NCBI RefSeq assembly: GCF_009793335.1
Contig: NZ_WING01000001.1
Coordinates: forward strand, 1,550,001 to 1,614,000
Length of the DNA stretch: 64,000 bases
DNA from: Actinomadura sp. J1-007
GTDB lineage: Bacteria; Actinomycetota; Actinomycetes; Streptosporangiales; Streptosporangiaceae
Reading direction: 5' to 3'
A program made the translations under genes and the position numbers. Positions 1-9,013 of this stretch are shown one piece after another (position 1 is the stretch's first letter; each line of letters opens with the position of its first letter). Under the pieces are notes generated by a model. That model was given only the letters and a program-made list of their open reading frames with translations. It was not told the DNA's origin and searched no databases.

Positions 1-669
1 GCGGTCGCCGCGCTGCGGGGCGTGTCGGCGGTGTTCCCGCGGGGTCAGTTCACCGCGATCATGGGGCCGTCCGGGTCGGGGAAGTCGACGTTCCTGCACT
101 GCCTGGCCGGCCTGGACACCGCCACCTCCGGACGGGTCCTGATCGGCGGAGTCGACATCACCGGGCTCTCGCGAACGAAACTCACCAAACTCCGGCGAGA
201 CCGCCTGGGATTCGTGTTCCAGTCGTTCAACCTGCTGCCGATGCTCACCGCCGAGGAGAACATCCGCCTCACCGGACGACTCGGCGGACGCCGCGCCGAC
301 CGCGAGTGGTTCGACGCCATCGTGGACGCGCTCGGGCTGCGGCAGCGGCTCCGGCACCGGCCGACCGAGCTGTCGGGCGGGCAGCAGCAGCGCGTCGCGG
401 TCGCACGCGCACTGCTCACCCGGCCCGAGGTGCTGTTCGCCGACGAGCCGACCGGCAACCTCGACTCCCGCGCCGGCGCCGAGGTCCTCGGCTTCCTGCG
501 CGGGGCGGTGGACGCCTACCGGCAGACAGTGATCATGGTCACCCACGACCCCGTCGCCGCCGCCTACGCCGACCGGGTCCTGTTCCTCGCCGACGGCCTC
601 ATCGTGGACGAGCTGCCCGCGCCGACGATCGACCAGGTCCACGAGCGCATGCGCCGGATGGAGGGCTGA
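1..669 (+). CDS. ABC transporter ATP-binding protein, MacB/LolD type (5' end outside window)
   Basis: This is the ATPase subunit of an exporter of the MacB/LolD/FtsE class and would power the FtsX-like permease that follows 5 bases downstream. The reading frame is open to the left window edge, so the true start is upstream. Visible motifs are Walker A (GPSGSGKST), the Q-loop region ([11 protein letters not shown]), the signature ([10 protein letters not shown]), Walker B ([13 protein letters not shown]) and the switch histidine (VTHD). The FQSFNLLP and DEPTGNLDS wording is typical of this class, which moves lipoproteins, peptides or drugs out of the inner membrane. The protein is cytoplasmic and membrane-associated. 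The substrate cannot be told from the sequence. Confidence 0.95.
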   Translation, partial: AVAALRGVSAVFPRGQFTAIMGPSGSGKSTFLHCLAGLDTATSGRVLIGGVDITGLSRTKLTKLRRDRLGFVFQSFNLLPMLTAEENIRLTGRLGGRRADREWFDAIVDALGLRQRLRHRPTELSGGQQQRVAVARALLTRPEVLFADEPTGNLDSRAGAEVLGFLRGAVDAYRQTVIMVTHDPVAAAYADRVLFLADGLIVDELPAPTIDQVHERMRRMEG

Positions 670-674
670 TACCC

Positions 675-3255
675 GTGTGGCTCATCGCGCGCCGGTCGTT
701 CGCCGAAGGCTGGGTACGGCTCATCGCGACCATGCTCGCCGCGCTGTTCTCGGTGGGGCTGATCGCCGGATCGCTCCAGTTCGCGCTGCGGGCGCAGGAG
801 GCGATGTCGGGCAGCGACGCCAGCGAGTACTCCCGCGCGGACGTGCTCGTCCAGGGCGGGTCCGCGGACCCCGACGACGTCTACGCCGCGCCCGACGGCC
901 GGGTGCGGACCGACCGGATCGCCGGGCGGCCCGGCGTCGCGGCGGCGGCCGGGGACGCCGCGGTGTACGTGACGGCCGCCGGCCGCAAGGGGACGATCGT
1001 GCCGCCCGGCGGCGCCCGCACGCTGCTGCGCCCGTGGGTCGGCGACCCGCGGCTGAACCCGTACAAGCTGGAGTCCGGACGCGCTCCCGCCGCCGACGGC
1101 GAGGTCGCCGTCCTGCGGCACGTCGCGCGGGCCGGGCATCTGAAGACCGGCTCGTCCATGAAGGTGCTGCTCCCCGGCAGACCCGCGACGTGAAGGTCGT
1201 CGGGGTCGTGACCGTTCAGGGGCACAGCTCCGTCGCGGCCGGCGACCTGATCCTCGCGCCGCCCGAGACCGTACGGCAGGCGGCGGGGCTGCCCGCCGGG
1301 ACGTGGCAGACCGTGTGGGTCAAGGCCGCGCCGGGCGTCACGCCCCAGCGGCTCAAGCGCGACCTGGCCCGCGACCTCGGCAAGGACGCCGCGACGGTGC
1401 GGACGGCGCGGTCGGTCCAGGACGCGCAGTCCGCCGAGCTCCAGGGCGCGGGCGCGTCCGTCGGGGGCGCGATCGGGATGCTGGCGTCGGTCGCGGTGTT
1501 CGTGGGGCTGTTCGTGGTGGCCAACACGTTCGGCACGCTCGTCCGCCAGCGCACCCGGCGGCTCGCGCTGCTCGGCGCGATCGGCGCGACGCCCCGGCAG
1601 ATCAAGGCGCTGATCCGGCTGGAGGCGCTGGTGCTCGGCGTGGTCGCGTCGATCGGCGGGGTGCTGTTCGGCTACCCGGTGTCGGCGGTGCTGACGTCGC
1701 TGTTCGCGCGGGACGGGTTCGACATCAGCGCCGCGGACGCGCAGTTCGGGTGGGTCGCGCTCGCGATCCCCGCCGCCGCCGGGGTCGCCGTGACGCAGCT
1801 CGCCGCGTGGCGGGCGGCGCGCCGGGCCGCGCGGATCGCGCCCATGGAGGCGCTGCGCGCCACCACCGCCGAGGCGGAGGGCCGCCGGTGGCCGCGGCTC
1901 GCGGCGGCGTTCGCGGTGTTCGCGTGCGCCTGGATGTTCTACGGCCCGGTCTTCGCGATCAGGGCCGAGGAGTCGGGCGAGGACCGCACCATCGGCACGA
2001 TGATTCTGATCCTCATGGGCTCGATGGTGACGGTCTCGGCGCTCGCCGTCCTCGCGCCGTTCTTCGTCGGCCCGCTCGGCGGCCTGGTCGGGCGGATCGG
2101 GCACGCGGTCAGCGGCGAGGCCGGACGGCTCGCCCGCGCCACGATCACCCGCAGCCCGCGCCGCGTGTCGTCCGCCGCGTCGTCGCTGATGCTCGGCGTC
2201 GCGCTGGTCTCGGCGACCGCGCTGATCGTGCTGTCGGCGAACGCCCGGTTCGACGAGGCCGGGACGAAGGTGATGCGGGCCGAGCACGCCGTCACCACCA
2301 CGGGCAAGACGTCCAACGGGCCCGTGCCGCTGCCCCGCGACACCGCCGACAAGATCGCGCGGGCGCCCGGCGTCGCGAAGGCGACCGCGCTGACCGCCTC
2401 GGACGCCAAGCTCGTCTCGCCCCCGCCGCGCCGCCCGTCCCCGGGGAGGAGCCCGAACCGCTCTACCTCTCGCTGACGGGCGCCGACCAGACCGGGCTGT
2501 CCTCGATGATGCGGCTCGGCGGGCGCCTGCGCCCGCTCGGGCCCGGCGAGGTCGGCGTCACCTCCGCGATCGCGAACAAGCAGCGCCTCAAGCGCGGCCA
2601 GAAGATCGTCGTCAAGGGGACGCGCGGCCGCGTCACGCTGAGCATCGCGGGCATCTACCACGACCCGTCGCACGTCTTCGCCGACGGCGCCCTCGTCTCG
2701 CCCGCCACGATGGACCGGATCGACCCGGACGCGGAGACGCGCGCCGTCCTCGTCCGCGGCGGAACGGCGCGCGACCTCGAACGGGCCGTCGCGGGCGTGC
2801 CGGGCGCGAAGGTCATGGACCGCTCGGCGTACGTCAGGCACGCGTCCCGCGCGATGACCAACGGCCTCAGCGTGATCTACGGCTTCATCGGCATGTCGCT
2901 CGTGCTCGCGCTGTTCGGGATGGCGACGACCGTCTCGATGAGCGTCAGCGAACGCACCCGCGAGTTCGGGCTGCTCGGCGCGGTCGGCGCGACGGCGGCG
3001 CAGATCCGCTCGATCGTCCGCTGGGAGGCCGCGACCGTCGTCCTGCTCGGGACGTTCCTCGGCCTCGCCACCGCCGTCGGCACGGTGGCGCTGATGTACG
3101 CGGCCTCGGGCAGCTCGTTCCTCCGCCCGCACGCGCCGTGGTGGCTGCCGGTCCTGGTCACGGCCGGGGCCGCGCTCGTGACGCTCGCCACCTCGGCCCT
3201 CCCGGCCCGCCGCGCCGCCGGGGTACCGGTGCTGGAGGCGGCCAAGGCCGAATGA
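675..3255 (+). CDS. FtsX/MacB-type ABC transporter permease, interrupted by two apparent -1 frame breaks
   Basis: Permease partner of the preceding ATPase. It starts at GTG 675, five bases after the ATPase stop. The protein has the two-FtsX-domain layout: an N-terminal helix (ATMLAALFSVGLIAG), a large extracytoplasmic part, three helices with the LGAIGATPRQI motif, another helix, a second extracytoplasmic part, and a C-terminal FtsX domain with LGAVGATAAQI. Homologous reading passes through three frames: 675 to about 1180, about 1185 to 2445, and about 2450 to 3255. The first break is repaired by one more C in the run near 1184-1186 (AGACCCGCGAC). The second is repaired by one more G in the run near 2444-2447 (CCGGGGAGGAG). 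I read this as one gene of about 860 residues with sequence errors. A true pseudogene is the alternative. Confidence 0.85.
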
Positions 3256-3350
3256 CCCACGGCCGGCCCCTCCGCGCCCACCCGTGATGGAACGGCGACG
3301 CGGCGAGCCCCTCGGCCCCGCCAGGCCCCCACCGCAGGCCCCGGCGGGGG

Positions 3351-3926
3351 TCAGCGGTAGGCGCCGTGGCGGTGGCAGTCGAGGAGGTGGTCGTCGACGA
3401 GGCCGCACGCCTGCATCAGCGCGTACGCCGTGGTCGGGCCGACGAAGCGGAAGCCGTTGTTCTTCAGTTCCTTGGCGAGGGCCTTGGAGCCGTCGGTGGA
3501 CGCGGGGACGTCGGCCGTGTCGGCGCGGGCGGGGGCGTCGGGGTCGGCGTAGCGCCAGGCGGTCGCGGCGAGGCCGCCGGGCAGGTCGAGCGCCGCCCGC
3601 GCGTTGGCGACCGCCGCCTCGATCTTGGCCCGGTTGCGGACGATCGAGGCGTCCAGCATCAGCCGTTCGACGTCGGACGGCCCGAACGCGGCGACCTTCT
3701 CCGGGTCGAACCCGGCGAACGCCGCGCGGAACCCCTCCCGCTTGCGCAGGATCGTCAGCCAGGACAGCCCCGACTGGAACGCCTCCAGGCAGAGCCGCTC
3801 GTACAGGCCCCGGTCGTCCCTGACCGGACGGCCCCATTCCTCGTCGTGGTAGGCGACGTAGTCGGGGGCCGACACTCCCCACGGGCATCGGGCCAGCCCG
3901 TCGTCGCCGAGAATCGCGGTGCTCAC
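3351..3926 (-). CDS. tag: DNA-3-methyladenine glycosylase I
   Basis: Base-excision repair enzyme that removes 3-methyladenine from alkylated DNA. The 191-residue length is normal for the family. The N-terminus carries RCPWG and YHDEEWG, which supply the Cys and His zinc ligands. The central EAFQSGLSW contains the conserved Glu that recognises the base. The C-terminus ends with DDHLLDCHRHGAYR, which supplies the other His and Cys zinc ligands. The GTG start at 3926 begins STAILGDDG. It points the same way as the SRPBCC and DivIVA-like genes to its right, and this neighbourhood (DivIVA-like, tag) recurs in actinomycetes. It converges with the ABC permease gene. Confidence 0.96.
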   Translation of the reverse strand: MSTAILGDDGLARCPWGVSAPDYVAYHDEEWGRPVRDDRGLYERLCLEAFQSGLSWLTILRKREGFRAAFAGFDPEKVAAFGPSDVERLMLDASIVRNRAKIEAAVANARAALDLPGGLAATAWRYADPDAPARADTADVPASTDGSKALAKELKNNGFRFVGPTTAYALMQACGLVDDHLLDCHRHGAYR

Positions 3927-4009
3927 CGGCCCGTTCTACCTCATACCTCGGACAACTCCGGCCGTACCGCATCCCTCCCGGCCGTCCGCCCGACCCGCGC
4001 CGGGGCGGG

Positions 4010-4441
4010 TCAGGCCGAGGCGAGGCGCGCCAGGCGGCGGAGGCCGAGGGCCATGAACGCGCGGACGACCGGCCCGGCGACCGTCCAGCCCGCGCGGCCG
4101 AGCACGCCGAACGGCAGGTCGACCCGTTCGGCCCACATGACGCGGCTGCGGCCGTCCGGCAGCGGATCGACCCGGAACCACGCCTCCCCGCGCACCACCC
4201 GGCCCGTGTGCCGGACCGCGACCCGCCGTCCGGGCCGCCAGTCGGTGATCACCATGGTGTCCAGGAAGCCGACGGGGCCGACGCCCGTCCATGCCTCCAG
4301 CTCCGCGCCCTCCTCGTGCCCGCCCTCGGCCCGGGTGAACGGCATCCACTCGGCGTGCCGCGGCCAGTCGGTCAGCACGGCGAACAGCCTCTCCGCCGGG
4401 GCGTCCGCGACGGCCTCGGCGTGCACGGCGACGGCGCTCAC
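4010..4441 (-). CDS. SRPBCC family protein (polyketide cyclase/START-like fold)
   Basis: A 143-residue protein of the SRPBCC superfamily, whose members bind hydrophobic ligands in a helix-grip fold. The N-terminal strand and helix (DAPAERLFAVLTDWPRHAEWMP) and the later VMWAERVDLPFG are typical. The C-terminal helix is short, as in the ligand-binding coenzyme Q/START-like subgroup. The GTG start at 4441 overlaps the TGA of the upstream DivIVA-like gene (GTGA), and AGGAGAGGAAGGA precedes it as a ribosome site inside the upstream gene, so the two are translationally coupled. No ligand or enzymatic function can be assigned. Confidence 0.85.
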   Translation of the reverse strand: MSAVAVHAEAVADAPAERLFAVLTDWPRHAEWMPFTRAEGGHEEGAELEAWTGVGPVGFLDTMVITDWRPGRRVAVRHTGRVVRGEAWFRVDPLPDGRSRVMWAERVDLPFGVLGRAGWTVAGPVVRAFMALGLRRLARLASA

Positions 4442-5210
4442 GGCCGGTCCTTCCTCTCCTTGACCAGCCCGACGGGCCGCGGACGCCGAGGCGTCCGCAC
4501 CGGATCGGTGGTCTCCTCCGGCTCCGGCTCGGGCAGCTCCACCGGGTCGTCCTCGAACAGCTCCGCCTCGTCCCCGTCGTCCTGCTCCCCGCCGCCCCGA
4601 CCCGCGTCGCACCGTTCCCGCCCGCGGGCGCGCCTTCCGCACCGCCGAGCGCGTCCGCGTGGCCGGGCTCAGTCGCCGGTCGTGCCGCTGTGGCTCCGAT
4701 CGCGTTCTCCGTGGCGTCTGCGGCCTCCGTGCCAGCGGGTGTGGCCGCGGCCTCCACGGGAGCCTCCGCGTGCGGGGCGGCGGGCGGCTCCTCGGCAAGG
4801 GGAACGGGCGCGGGGGCGGCCAGGGCGGCGGCTGTGGCGGTGTGCAGGCCGTCCAGGGCGCCGAACGTCCACGTGCCGGTGTCCGGGGGGAACGCGCCCG
4901 GCAGGCCCTCGGTCTCGCCCAGGCGGTGGCGCAGGTCGTCGAGCCGCCGTTCGAGCAGCGCCATCCGCGCGTCCCGTTCGGCCAGGGCGTAGGCGAGCCG
5001 GTGAACGGCCTCGTCGGTGATGTCCTTGCGGTATCCCCACAGGGACTGCGGGAGCCGCAGCAGCGCGGCGTCGGCGCCGGTGATCGGGTCCCCGAGCGGC
5101 AGCGGCGGATGGTCGGGCTGCGGCTCGGCCAGTTCGCCGCCCCTGCCCATGGCGAGGGCCACGACGGCGCCCAGCACGGCCACCCCGGCCAGGACGAGCA
5201 CCACAACCAC
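4438..5210 (-). CDS. DivIVA-domain-like membrane-anchored protein with one apparent frame break
   Basis: About 258 residues. It has an N-terminal transmembrane helix (VVLVLAGVAVLGAVVALAMG), then a degenerate DivIVA-type segment (LWGYRKDITDEAVHRLAYAL followed by AERDARMALLERRLDDLRH) that should form a coiled coil, then an Ala/Pro/Glu-rich tail ending PRPVGLVKERKDRP. In other actinomycetes a small membrane DivIVA-like protein sits beside tag in the same way. The chosen start is GTG 5210, with GGAG seven bases upstream; GTG 5204 is also possible. The coiled-coil half and the acidic C-terminal half (ELPEPEPEETTDP) are in different frames. One extra G in the run near 4595-4610 joins them. A role in polar growth or membrane curvature sensing is only inferred from the domain. 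Confidence 0.75.
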
Positions 5211-5410
5211 GATCAAGCTCCGATCTGTCCGCGTCTCCGCACCGCGGCACCTGCGCGCCGCGGAGTCTCCGCAGGACGATCGTGCCACGATCGGGGCCGT
5301 GCGTTCGCCCCGGCGGGTCCTCCTCCCCCGTGAACGCCCCGGTCCCGCCGCGGGGTTCCGGCCCGCCGCGCGTACCTTCCACCGGCGCGGCCGTGCCACG
5401 ATCAGGGGTT

Positions 5411-5730
5411 ATGGGTTCAGGTGAACGGAGCGTCCTGCCGCTGGACGCGGCGGTGCCCGCCGGGGTGGCGGACGCGGGAACGGCCCCTCCGGCGGCCCGG
5501 GTGGCGGAGCTGGTGGCCGGGGCGCGCCCGTCCTGGTCACCCTCACGGCGGACGGGCCGGACGTGCCCGACGCCGGCCTGCTCGCCGCCGCGTCCGTCTA
5601 CGCCTGGCTCGGAGCGCGGGTGTTCCGCGCCCCGGACGACCACGAGGCCGCGTTGCGCCAGGTCCTGGACATGGTCGCGTCGATCGAGGGCACCCGCCAA
5701 CCCCTGGTCTCCCGGCGCGGCCTCGCCTGA
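5411..5730 (+). CDS. Short protein resembling the C-terminus of dihydropteroate synthase, one apparent frame break
   Basis: The second half (LLAAASVYAWLGARVFRAPD, then a helix ending RQVLDMVASIEG, then a RRGLA end) matches the last beta-alpha unit of dihydropteroate synthase (FolP), where GARVFRVHDV and the RQALDM helix close the TIM barrel. The preceding 40 residues do not contain the pterin-binding FSDGG-type motif, so this is not a working FolP. It divides the folP, DivIVA-like, tag order seen in relatives and may be a retained remnant or a small dedicated protein. The start ATG 5411 is tentative. Frame 2 changes to frame 1 at about 5525-5530, where one extra C (CGCGCCCGTC) restores the line VAGARPVLVTL. 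Confidence 0.6.
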
Positions 5731-5798
5731 CCGCCCCGCCGGGCGAGGGCTCGGGCGCCTGCTCGACGACCGCGGCACCCGCCGACGACAACGAACGC

Positions 5799-5873
5799 CC
5801 CGTACGCGCGAAGGCCCCGCCGCGCAACGCCGCCCGTACAGGCGAGGCCCGGCGCCCGTACGCGCGAAGGCCC
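5799..5873 (+). repeat. Pair of 19-bp direct repeats
   Basis: The sequence CCCGTACGCGCGAAGGCCC occurs at 5799-5817 and again at 5855-5873, 56 bases apart, in the space between the FolP-like gene and the PhoX-like gene. A shorter related piece, CGCCCGTACAGGCGAGGCCC, lies between them. No gene covers this stretch. The function is unknown. Confidence 0.7.
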
Positions 5874-5933
5874 GCCGTCCGGGCGGGTGACGGCGGGCCG
5901 GGGGCCCGTGCCCCGGAGGGGCGTGGCACGGGC
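5869..5933 (-). terminator. Two adjacent GC-rich hairpins downstream of the PhoX-like gene
   Basis: A 10-bp perfect stem (GGCCCGCCGT at 5869-5878 with ACGGCGGGCC at 5890-5899) is followed by a 9-bp stem (GCCCGTGCC at 5904-5912 with GGCACGGGC at 5925-5933). They lie immediately after the stop of the leftward PhoX-like gene and after the end of the rightward FolP-like gene, so they probably terminate both. There is no clear U-tract, as is common in actinomycetes. Confidence 0.6.
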
Positions 5934-5943
5934 TCGGCGGAGC

Positions 5944-7260
5944 TCAGCCTCGGAGGCGGTCCCAGGGGCCGGTGATGGCGAACGTGGCGCCCGGGTCGGA
6001 CTGGCGGTTGGCGAACAGGATCCGCCCGTCCGGCGAGAACGTCACGCCCGTGAACTCGCTGCCGTTCAGGGCGTTGCGGGCCATGGCGAACGGCTTGTTC
6101 TTCTTGGTCGTGCCGACGAGGTACTGCTCGCCGTCGCCGTCCTCGGCCAGGATCACGCCGCCGCCGTACGGGGAGACGGTGATGTTGTCCGGGCCGTCGA
6201 AGCGCCCGCCGGGCTTGAACACGAGCTGGAGCTCGATCTCGTTGGTGTTCGGATCGTACGTCCAGACCTGCCCGGCGTGGTCGGCGGCGGCGCCGTCGGA
6301 CTTGTGCGAGAAGCTGCACACGAAGTACGCCTTGCCGTGGCCCCACCAGGCGCCTTCGAGCTTCTGGCTGCGCGTGATCGTGTCGAACTGCTTGCGGGTG
6401 GAGGTCTTGGCCGCCGACGGGTCAGGGACCGCGACCCAGCGGCAGTGCAGCTTGGTGCCCGGCTCCTGGACGAGCGACAGGTCCGGGACGCCGCGGACGT
6501 TCAGCGCCTCAAGCCGTCCGCCCTGGAGGTAGGCGTGGTAGTCGCCGCGGTGCGCCCGGGGCCGGAACCGGTAGAACAGGCCGAACGGTCCGGCGGCGTC
6601 CTCGGTCAGGTAGGCGGTGAGGGTGTGCGGGTCCACCGCGACGGCCTCGTGCGCGAAGCGGCCGAGCCCGGTCAGCGGGACGGGCTTGGTGCGCTTGCCG
6701 TGCGGGTCGACCTCGAACACCCACCCGTGGCTCTTGGTCTGTGCGCCGAACCCCTCGGTCTCCTCACAGGTCAGCCACGTTCCCCAGGGGGTACGGCCGC
6801 CCGCGCAGTTGGTGGAGGTGCCGGCGAGGCTCACGTACTGCGAGAGCAGGTCGCCCTTCCGGTCCACCTCCAGGGTGGTGGTGCCGCCCCACGCGGCGGG
6901 GTCGTAGGTGAGCTCCGGCGGGGCGACGGCGCGGGTGCCGTTGTTCGACTGCTCGTGGTTGCGCACGAGCCGCGTGCGGTCGGGCTTGCTGCCGGGGAAC
7001 GTCGCCATCCCGTCGTGGTGGCCGGGGACGACCACGCCGGACGAGATCGGGGCGCCCTCCACCGACAGCGTCTTGTACGAGAAGCCTTCGGGCAGGTCGA
7101 GCACGCCCTTCGGGTCGGGGATGAGGGGGCCGTAGCCGTACGCCTCGCCGGCGTCGGCGCCCGCGGAGGTCTGGAAGACGGCGTCGAGGCTGCCGGCCAG
7201 CGCGATCGACAGGGCGCCGGCCGCGCCGCCCTTCACAACCCCGCGACGGGACACGGACAT
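5944..7260 (-). CDS. PhoX-family (DUF839) protein, Tat-exported
   Basis: A 438-residue protein of the PhoX/DUF839 family, whose best known members are calcium- and iron-dependent secreted alkaline phosphatases. The N-terminus (SVSRRGVVKGGAAGALSIAL) is a twin-arginine signal peptide. Family features include LVRNHEQSNN, AGGRTPWGTWLTCEET, RFAHEAVAVDP, GYVYEDAAG-like TEDAAGPFGLFYRF, and GPDNITVSPYGGGVILAED near the end. The start ATG 7260 has GAAGGAG seven bases upstream; a longer upstream frame exists but would bury the Tat signal. It is transcribed alone and convergent with the FolP-like gene. Phosphatase activity is inferred from the family, and some members are sugar or lactone hydrolases. 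Confidence 0.88.
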   Translation of the reverse strand: MSVSRRGVVKGGAAGALSIALAGSLDAVFQTSAGADAGEAYGYGPLIPDPKGVLDLPEGFSYKTLSVEGAPISSGVVVPGHHDGMATFPGSKPDRTRLVRNHEQSNNGTRAVAPPELTYDPAAWGGTTTLEVDRKGDLLSQYVSLAGTSTNCAGGRTPWGTWLTCEETEGFGAQTKSHGWVFEVDPHGKRTKPVPLTGLGRFAHEAVAVDPHTLTAYLTEDAAGPFGLFYRFRPRAHRGDYHAYLQGGRLEALNVRGVPDLSLVQEPGTKLHCRWVAVPDPSAAKTSTRKQFDTITRSQKLEGAWWGHGKAYFVCSFSHKSDGAAADHAGQVWTYDPNTNEIELQLVFKPGGRFDGPDNITVSPYGGGVILAEDGDGEQYLVGTTKKNKPFAMARNALNGSEFTGVTFSPDGRILFANRQSDPGATFAITGPWDRLRG

Positions 7261-7530
7261 GAGGACTCCTTCACGTAAGGGGATCACGCCGGAGCCTCGT
7301 CCGGCCCCCTGAACCCCGTGTGAACGAGCGGCGGACCGCCGACAAACCCCCAGGACACATCCGCCTTGCCGCGCCGCCGCCCCGTCACCCCCCGTGACCG
7401 CCCCCGTCCGCACGCGAGCAACCGAGCGGCGCGGAGGATTAGGGACGACGTTTCGCCCGCCCCGCGCCCCACGGCCCGGCGCGGGCGCGCGGACGCGCTG
7501 GGCACCGGAGCGGGGCGGTGGGGCGGGGGG

Positions 7531-8121
7531 TCAGATTTCGGCTTCGGCGTAGTCCTCGGGGGTGGCCTGGATCCGCGGCTGGGAGCGCTCCAGCAGGTCG
7601 AACGCCTCCTCGACGGACTCGGTCCAGCCGATCGCGTCGAAGATCTTGGCGCGTGCGAAGCCCTGCTCGGCGAGGCCCTTCATCAGCTCGCGCAGCGGCT
7701 CGTACACCCCGGTCGGGTCGAGGATCACGACGGGCTTGTCGTGCATGCCGAGGACGCGGGCCGTCCAGATCTCGAACAGCTCCTCCAGGGTGCCGATGCC
7801 GCCGGGCAGCACGAGGAACGCGTCGCTGCGGCGGTCCATCTCGCCCTTGCGGGCCCGCATGTCGGGGGTGACGATCAGCTCGTCGTTGGCCTCGTCGGAG
7901 ATCTCGACGTCGACCAGCGCCTCGGGGATCACCCCGACGGTGCGGGCGCCCCCGGCGCGTGCGGCGCGGGCGACCGCGCCCATGCACGACACCTGCGCGC
8001 CGCCGCTGACCAGGCTGTGCCCGCGGCGGGCCAGCTCGGCGCCCGCCTCGGCGGCCAGGTCCACATGGATCTTGTCGATCTTGGTGCTGGAGGCGCAGAA
8101 CACGCAGACGGCGAGCCCCAT
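7531..8121 (-). CDS. LOG family protein (Rossmann fold, TIGR00730-like)
   Basis: A 196-residue LOG-type protein. The family includes cytokinin riboside 5'-monophosphate phosphoribohydrolases and nucleotide-5'-phosphate nucleosidases. It shows CVFCASST at the N-terminus and the diagnostic LPGGIGTLEELFE (PGGxGTxxE) phosphoribohydrolase motif. The usual GGGxxGLMG loop reads SGGAQVSCMGAVA, so a conserved Gly is Cys here. Its ATG overlaps the stop of the upstream LOG paralogue by one base (TGATG), so both are made from one coupled mRNA. Substrate unknown. Confidence 0.9.
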   Translation of the reverse strand: MGLAVCVFCASSTKIDKIHVDLAAEAGAELARRGHSLVSGGAQVSCMGAVARAARAGGARTVGVIPEALVDVEISDEANDELIVTPDMRARKGEMDRRSDAFLVLPGGIGTLEELFEIWTARVLGMHDKPVVILDPTGVYEPLRELMKGLAEQGFARAKIFDAIGWTESVEEAFDLLERSQPRIQATPEDYAEAEI

Positions 8122-8927
8122 CAGCTGCCGTTCCCGGCCTCGCGGGCGGCGGCGCGGGCGGCCTCCTCCTCCTGGAGGCGCTGCTCGTGCAGGTGGTGCG
8201 CGTCGACCACGATCCGCACGACCTCGTCGGGGTCGTCGGTGACGTGGATCAGGTCCATGTCCTCGGGCGAGATCTTGCCCGACGGCAGCATCGTGGCGCG
8301 GATCCACTCGATCAGCCCGCCCCAGAACGCGGTGCCGACCAGCACGATCGGGAACCGGGTGACCTTCCCGGTCTGGACGAGGGTGATCGCCTCGAACAGC
8401 TCGTCCAGCGTCCCGAACCCGCCGGGCAGCACGATGAACGCCTGGCTGTACTTGACGAACATCGTCTTGCGGACGAAGAAGTAGCGGAACTCCAGCCCGA
8501 TGTCGATGTGGTCGTTGAGCTTCTGCTCGAAGGGCAGCTCGATGCCGAGCCCGACCGACAGGCCGCCGTTGTCGTCGCAGCCCTTGTTGGCCGCCTCCAT
8601 GATCCCGGGGCCGCCGCCGGTGATCACCGCGTAGCCGGCGTCGTGCAGCCGGGCGCCGATGTCCACGCCGAGCTCGTACTCCTCGGAGCCCGGCTTGGTG
8701 CGGGCGCTGCCGAACACGCTGACCGCCTTCGGCAGCTCGGCGAGCAGCCCGAAGCCCTCGACGAACTCGGCCTGGATCCGCAGCACCCGCCAGGGGTCGG
8801 CGTGCAGCCAGTCCGACGGGCCGCGGCTGTCGAGCAGCCGCTGGTCGGTGGTCGTCTGCGGTACGGCCCTTCCACGCAGCGTGGCGGGCCCCTGCCGTCG
8901 CGTACGGGGGCTCACTTCGGATGTCAT
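8121..8927 (-). CDS. LOG family protein, larger paralogue
   Basis: A 268-residue TIGR00730-type Rossmann protein. It carries VSVFGSAR, GYAVITGGGPGIMEAANKG and LPGGFGTLDELFEA, so both the nucleotide loop and the PGGxGTxxE active-site motif are intact. Compared with the next gene it has about 50 extra N-terminal residues (RGPSDWLHADPWRVLRIQAE), as in the large group of actinobacterial LOG proteins encoded beside dapE. The start is ATG 8927. It is followed with a one-base overlap by the smaller LOG gene and sits 86 bases downstream of dapE on the same strand, separated by a hairpin. Confidence 0.9.
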   Translation of the reverse strand: MTSEVSPRTRRQGPATLRGRAVPQTTTDQRLLDSRGPSDWLHADPWRVLRIQAEFVEGFGLLAELPKAVSVFGSARTKPGSEEYELGVDIGARLHDAGYAVITGGGPGIMEAANKGCDDNGGLSVGLGIELPFEQKLNDHIDIGLEFRYFFVRKTMFVKYSQAFIVLPGGFGTLDELFEAITLVQTGKVTRFPIVLVGTAFWGGLIEWIRATMLPSGKISPEDMDLIHVTDDPDEVVRIVVDAHHLHEQRLQEEEAARAAAREAGNGS

Positions 8928-8978
8928 GACCCTCACCGTAGCCGGGACCCGCGGCGGCCACGTCCCATTTCCGGCGGG

Positions 8979-9001
8979 CCCGGCGGCGCGCCGCCGCCGG
9001 G
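8979..9001 (-). terminator. Hairpin downstream of dapE
   Basis: A perfect 9-bp stem (CCCGGCGGC at 8979-8987 with GCCGCCGGG at 8993-9001) with a five-base loop begins 13 bases past the dapE stop on the leftward strand. It may separate dapE from the LOG gene pair. No U-tract is seen. Confidence 0.5.
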
Positions 9002-9013
9002 CGCCGGGCGAGG

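Noticed and set aside
675..3255. Programmed ribosomal frameshifting in the ABC permease
   Set aside because: No slippery heptamer plus structure is needed to explain it, and ten other breaks of the same kind occur in unrelated genes of the window.
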